Source: an uncultured Collinsella sp. (lineage in GTDB: Bacteria; Actinomycetota; Coriobacteriia; Coriobacteriales; Coriobacteriaceae). From it: a stretch of 23,246 nt of DNA. The stretch lies in the NCBI GenBank assembly GCA_900555515.1, contig USLO01000008.1, forward strand, positions 1-23,246. The letters are read 5' to 3'. How positions within the stretch are numbered: the stretch's first letter is position 1; every line of letters starts with the position of its first letter. Shown here one piece after another: positions 22,121 to 23,246 of the stretch. The position numbers and the translations under genes are program-made. A model generated the notes under the pieces. It was not told the origin of the DNA. It did not search any database and was given only the letters and a program-made list of their open reading frames with translations.

Positions 22121-23246
22121 ACGAACCCCCTTCCAACAAATCAACGACTTTAAGTATACGCCCCAGGCACGCTTCCCAAGAGACCGCCGACGGCTCGAAC
22201 GTCGAAGGCGGCTCCGCAAGCGCCTGCGCGATAGCATCTGCCAGTGCGCGCTCAAACAACGGAAGGTCGGCCGCCACAGGCGTGTCGACATCCGTCATAC
22301 GCGGCGACGCCACCCACGTCACGGGAGCACCTGGAAGCATCGCCTCCATCCAGGGACGAACGCCGGGCAAATCGGTCGCCACAACTTTGCAGCCGCACGC
22401 GAGAGCCTCGATCGTCACGAGCGGCAGACCCTCGTAAAACGAAGGCAGCACAAAGACGTCGGAACTGCGGTAAGCATGCACGAGCCCATCGCTATCCAGG
22501 CGTCCCGCCAGCGTCACCGGCACATTCGAGGCCGCAGCCAAGCGCTCGATACGCGCGTACTCGGCATCGTCCCCGCGGCCGCCCACAAGTACCAAGCCAG
22601 ATGGGCGGACGCCATCGTCAATCGGCAATGACACGGCTCGAACCAGCGACTCGACGCCCTTTTTAAAGCAAATCTTACCCACGTACACAAGCGATCCCGG
22701 CTGCCTCGCCACGCTTGCGTCGCGGCAGAAGACGCGATGGTCGTAGCCCGTCCCAATCACGTGGATGCGATCGGCATCAACGCCGCACACCAGGCCAATC
22801 TGCTCAGCCTGCTCAGCATGGAGCGCAAAGACGGCATCGAGCCGACGAACCGCACGTACGATGCGATCGCGCTCGAGCGCATGCGAACGCAGCTGGCGCA
22901 GGTCGGTCGAATGGCACACAGCAACAACCGGCACGCCCCGGACACACTCGCGCGCCAATGCGGTCACCAGATACAGGTGATGGCAGAGCACCAGATCGGG
23001 TCGAAACTCAGCCACCGCCCGATCGATTGCTGCAGCAAATGCCCGCTCAAATGCCTTGAGCATCGAAGGTGTCAGGTCACGATAGCGCGTGGAGGGATAG
23101 GGCATGACATCGGACATACCGCAGATGGGAAACGGCAGCTCGGGCGACTCGAACGGTACGGCAAACACGGCAGCACGCCGGTCCAGCTCGCCTTGGGTAT
23201 CACCCGGTGCCGCGCCGCAAAGCACGGCGGCGCGATGCCCCGTCTC
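22113..23246 (-). CDS. GT4-type glycosyltransferase coupled to selD, N-terminus outside the window
   Basis: The frame is open to the window edge (first visible residues ETGHRAAVLCGAAPGD), so about 377 C-terminal residues are seen and the first part of the N-terminal domain is missing. It is a GT-B fold, family 4-like transferase. The acceptor-side domain has PDLVLCHHLYLVTALARE and VVAVCHSTDLRQLRSH. The donor-side domain has YVGKICFKKGVESLVRAV, then SFYEGLPLVTIEALACG with the EX7E motif at visible residues 272-280. There are no membrane helices. Its stop overlaps the selD start by eight bases, so the two are co-translated. The substrate is not readable. It may be an ordinary cell-envelope glycosyltransferase, or a selenium-linked one given its position. 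Confidence 0.85.
   Translation of the reverse strand, partial: ETGHRAAVLCGAAPGDTQGELDRRAAVFAVPFESPELPFPICGMSDVMPYPSTRYRDLTPSMLKAFERAFAAAIDRAVAEFRPDLVLCHHLYLVTALARECVRGVPVVAVCHSTDLRQLRSHALERDRIVRAVRRLDAVFALHAEQAEQIGLVCGVDADRIHVIGTGYDHRVFCRDASVARQPGSLVYVGKICFKKGVESLVRAVSLPIDDGVRPSGLVLVGGRGDDAEYARIERLAAASNVPVTLAGRLDSDGLVHAYRSSDVFVLPSFYEGLPLVTIEALACGCKVVATDLPGVRPWMEAMLPGAPVTWVASPRMTDVDTPVAADLPLFERALADAIAQALAEPPSTFEPSAVSWEACLGRILKVVDLLEGGSYG

Noticed and set aside
1..23246. CRISPR array, insertion sequence, transposase or integrase
   Set aside because: No regularly spaced direct repeats and no transposase- or recombinase-like protein is visible; the only repeats are the two hairpins at 15836 and 17146.

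Overview
The window looks like a chromosome segment of a high-GC anaerobic gut actinobacterium of the class Coriobacteriia, most likely Collinsella. This is inferred from the GC-rich coding bias, the strong GGAGG ribosome binding sites, tRNA genes with encoded CCA, and the combination of a formate hydrogenlyase locus with a clostridial-style selenium operon. I could not run a database search.

From 33 to 14569, all on the minus strand, lies an apparently complete formate hydrogenlyase locus. Its order is hydN, fdhF, hyfA-B-C-D-E-F-G-H-I, a hycH/hyfJ-family chaperone gene and hycI. FdhF oxidises formate. The HydN and HyfA ferredoxin-like subunits pass electrons on. HyfG and HyfI form the group 4a [NiFe] hydrogenase, HyfH links the clusters, and HyfB/C/D/E/F form the membrane arm. 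HycH and HycI mature the large subunit. fdhF contains an in-frame UGA at codon 140, exactly the E. coli Sec140 position, followed by a SECIS-like hairpin, so it is one selenoprotein gene and not two ORFs. The hyf genes overlap or are separated by at most 17 nt. A strong GC hairpin sits between fdhF and hyfA. The leader of hydN holds a stem-loop and, further upstream, a perfect palindrome with a third half-site.

From about 14570 to 17220 is a plus-strand accessory patch. It holds a RelB-like antitoxin overlapping a PIN-domain protein with a degenerate active site, then an orphan protein with an AbiEi-like N-terminus and a nuclease-like C-terminus. That orphan is bracketed by two copies of a hairpin repeat with 23-bp perfect arms and unrelated loops. 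The patch ends at a tRNA-Pro(UGG)/tRNA-Gly(UCC) pair with a clear promoter and terminator.

From 17544 to the window end, again on the minus strand, are brnQ (branched-chain amino acid carrier), a terminator, and a selenium operon. Its order is a glycosyltransferase (cut by the window edge), selD, yedF, a DUF3343 gene and a cysteine desulfurase. selD also carries an in-frame UGA at codon 17, the catalytic Cys/Sec position, with a perfect hairpin presenting GGUC downstream, so SelD is itself a selenoprotein. The sel operon would supply selenophosphate for SelD and FdhF. The overlap of the glycosyltransferase with selD is the least explained part of the window and raises the possibility of a selenium-linked sugar transfer. 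selA, selB, selC, hyp and Moco genes are not in the window.
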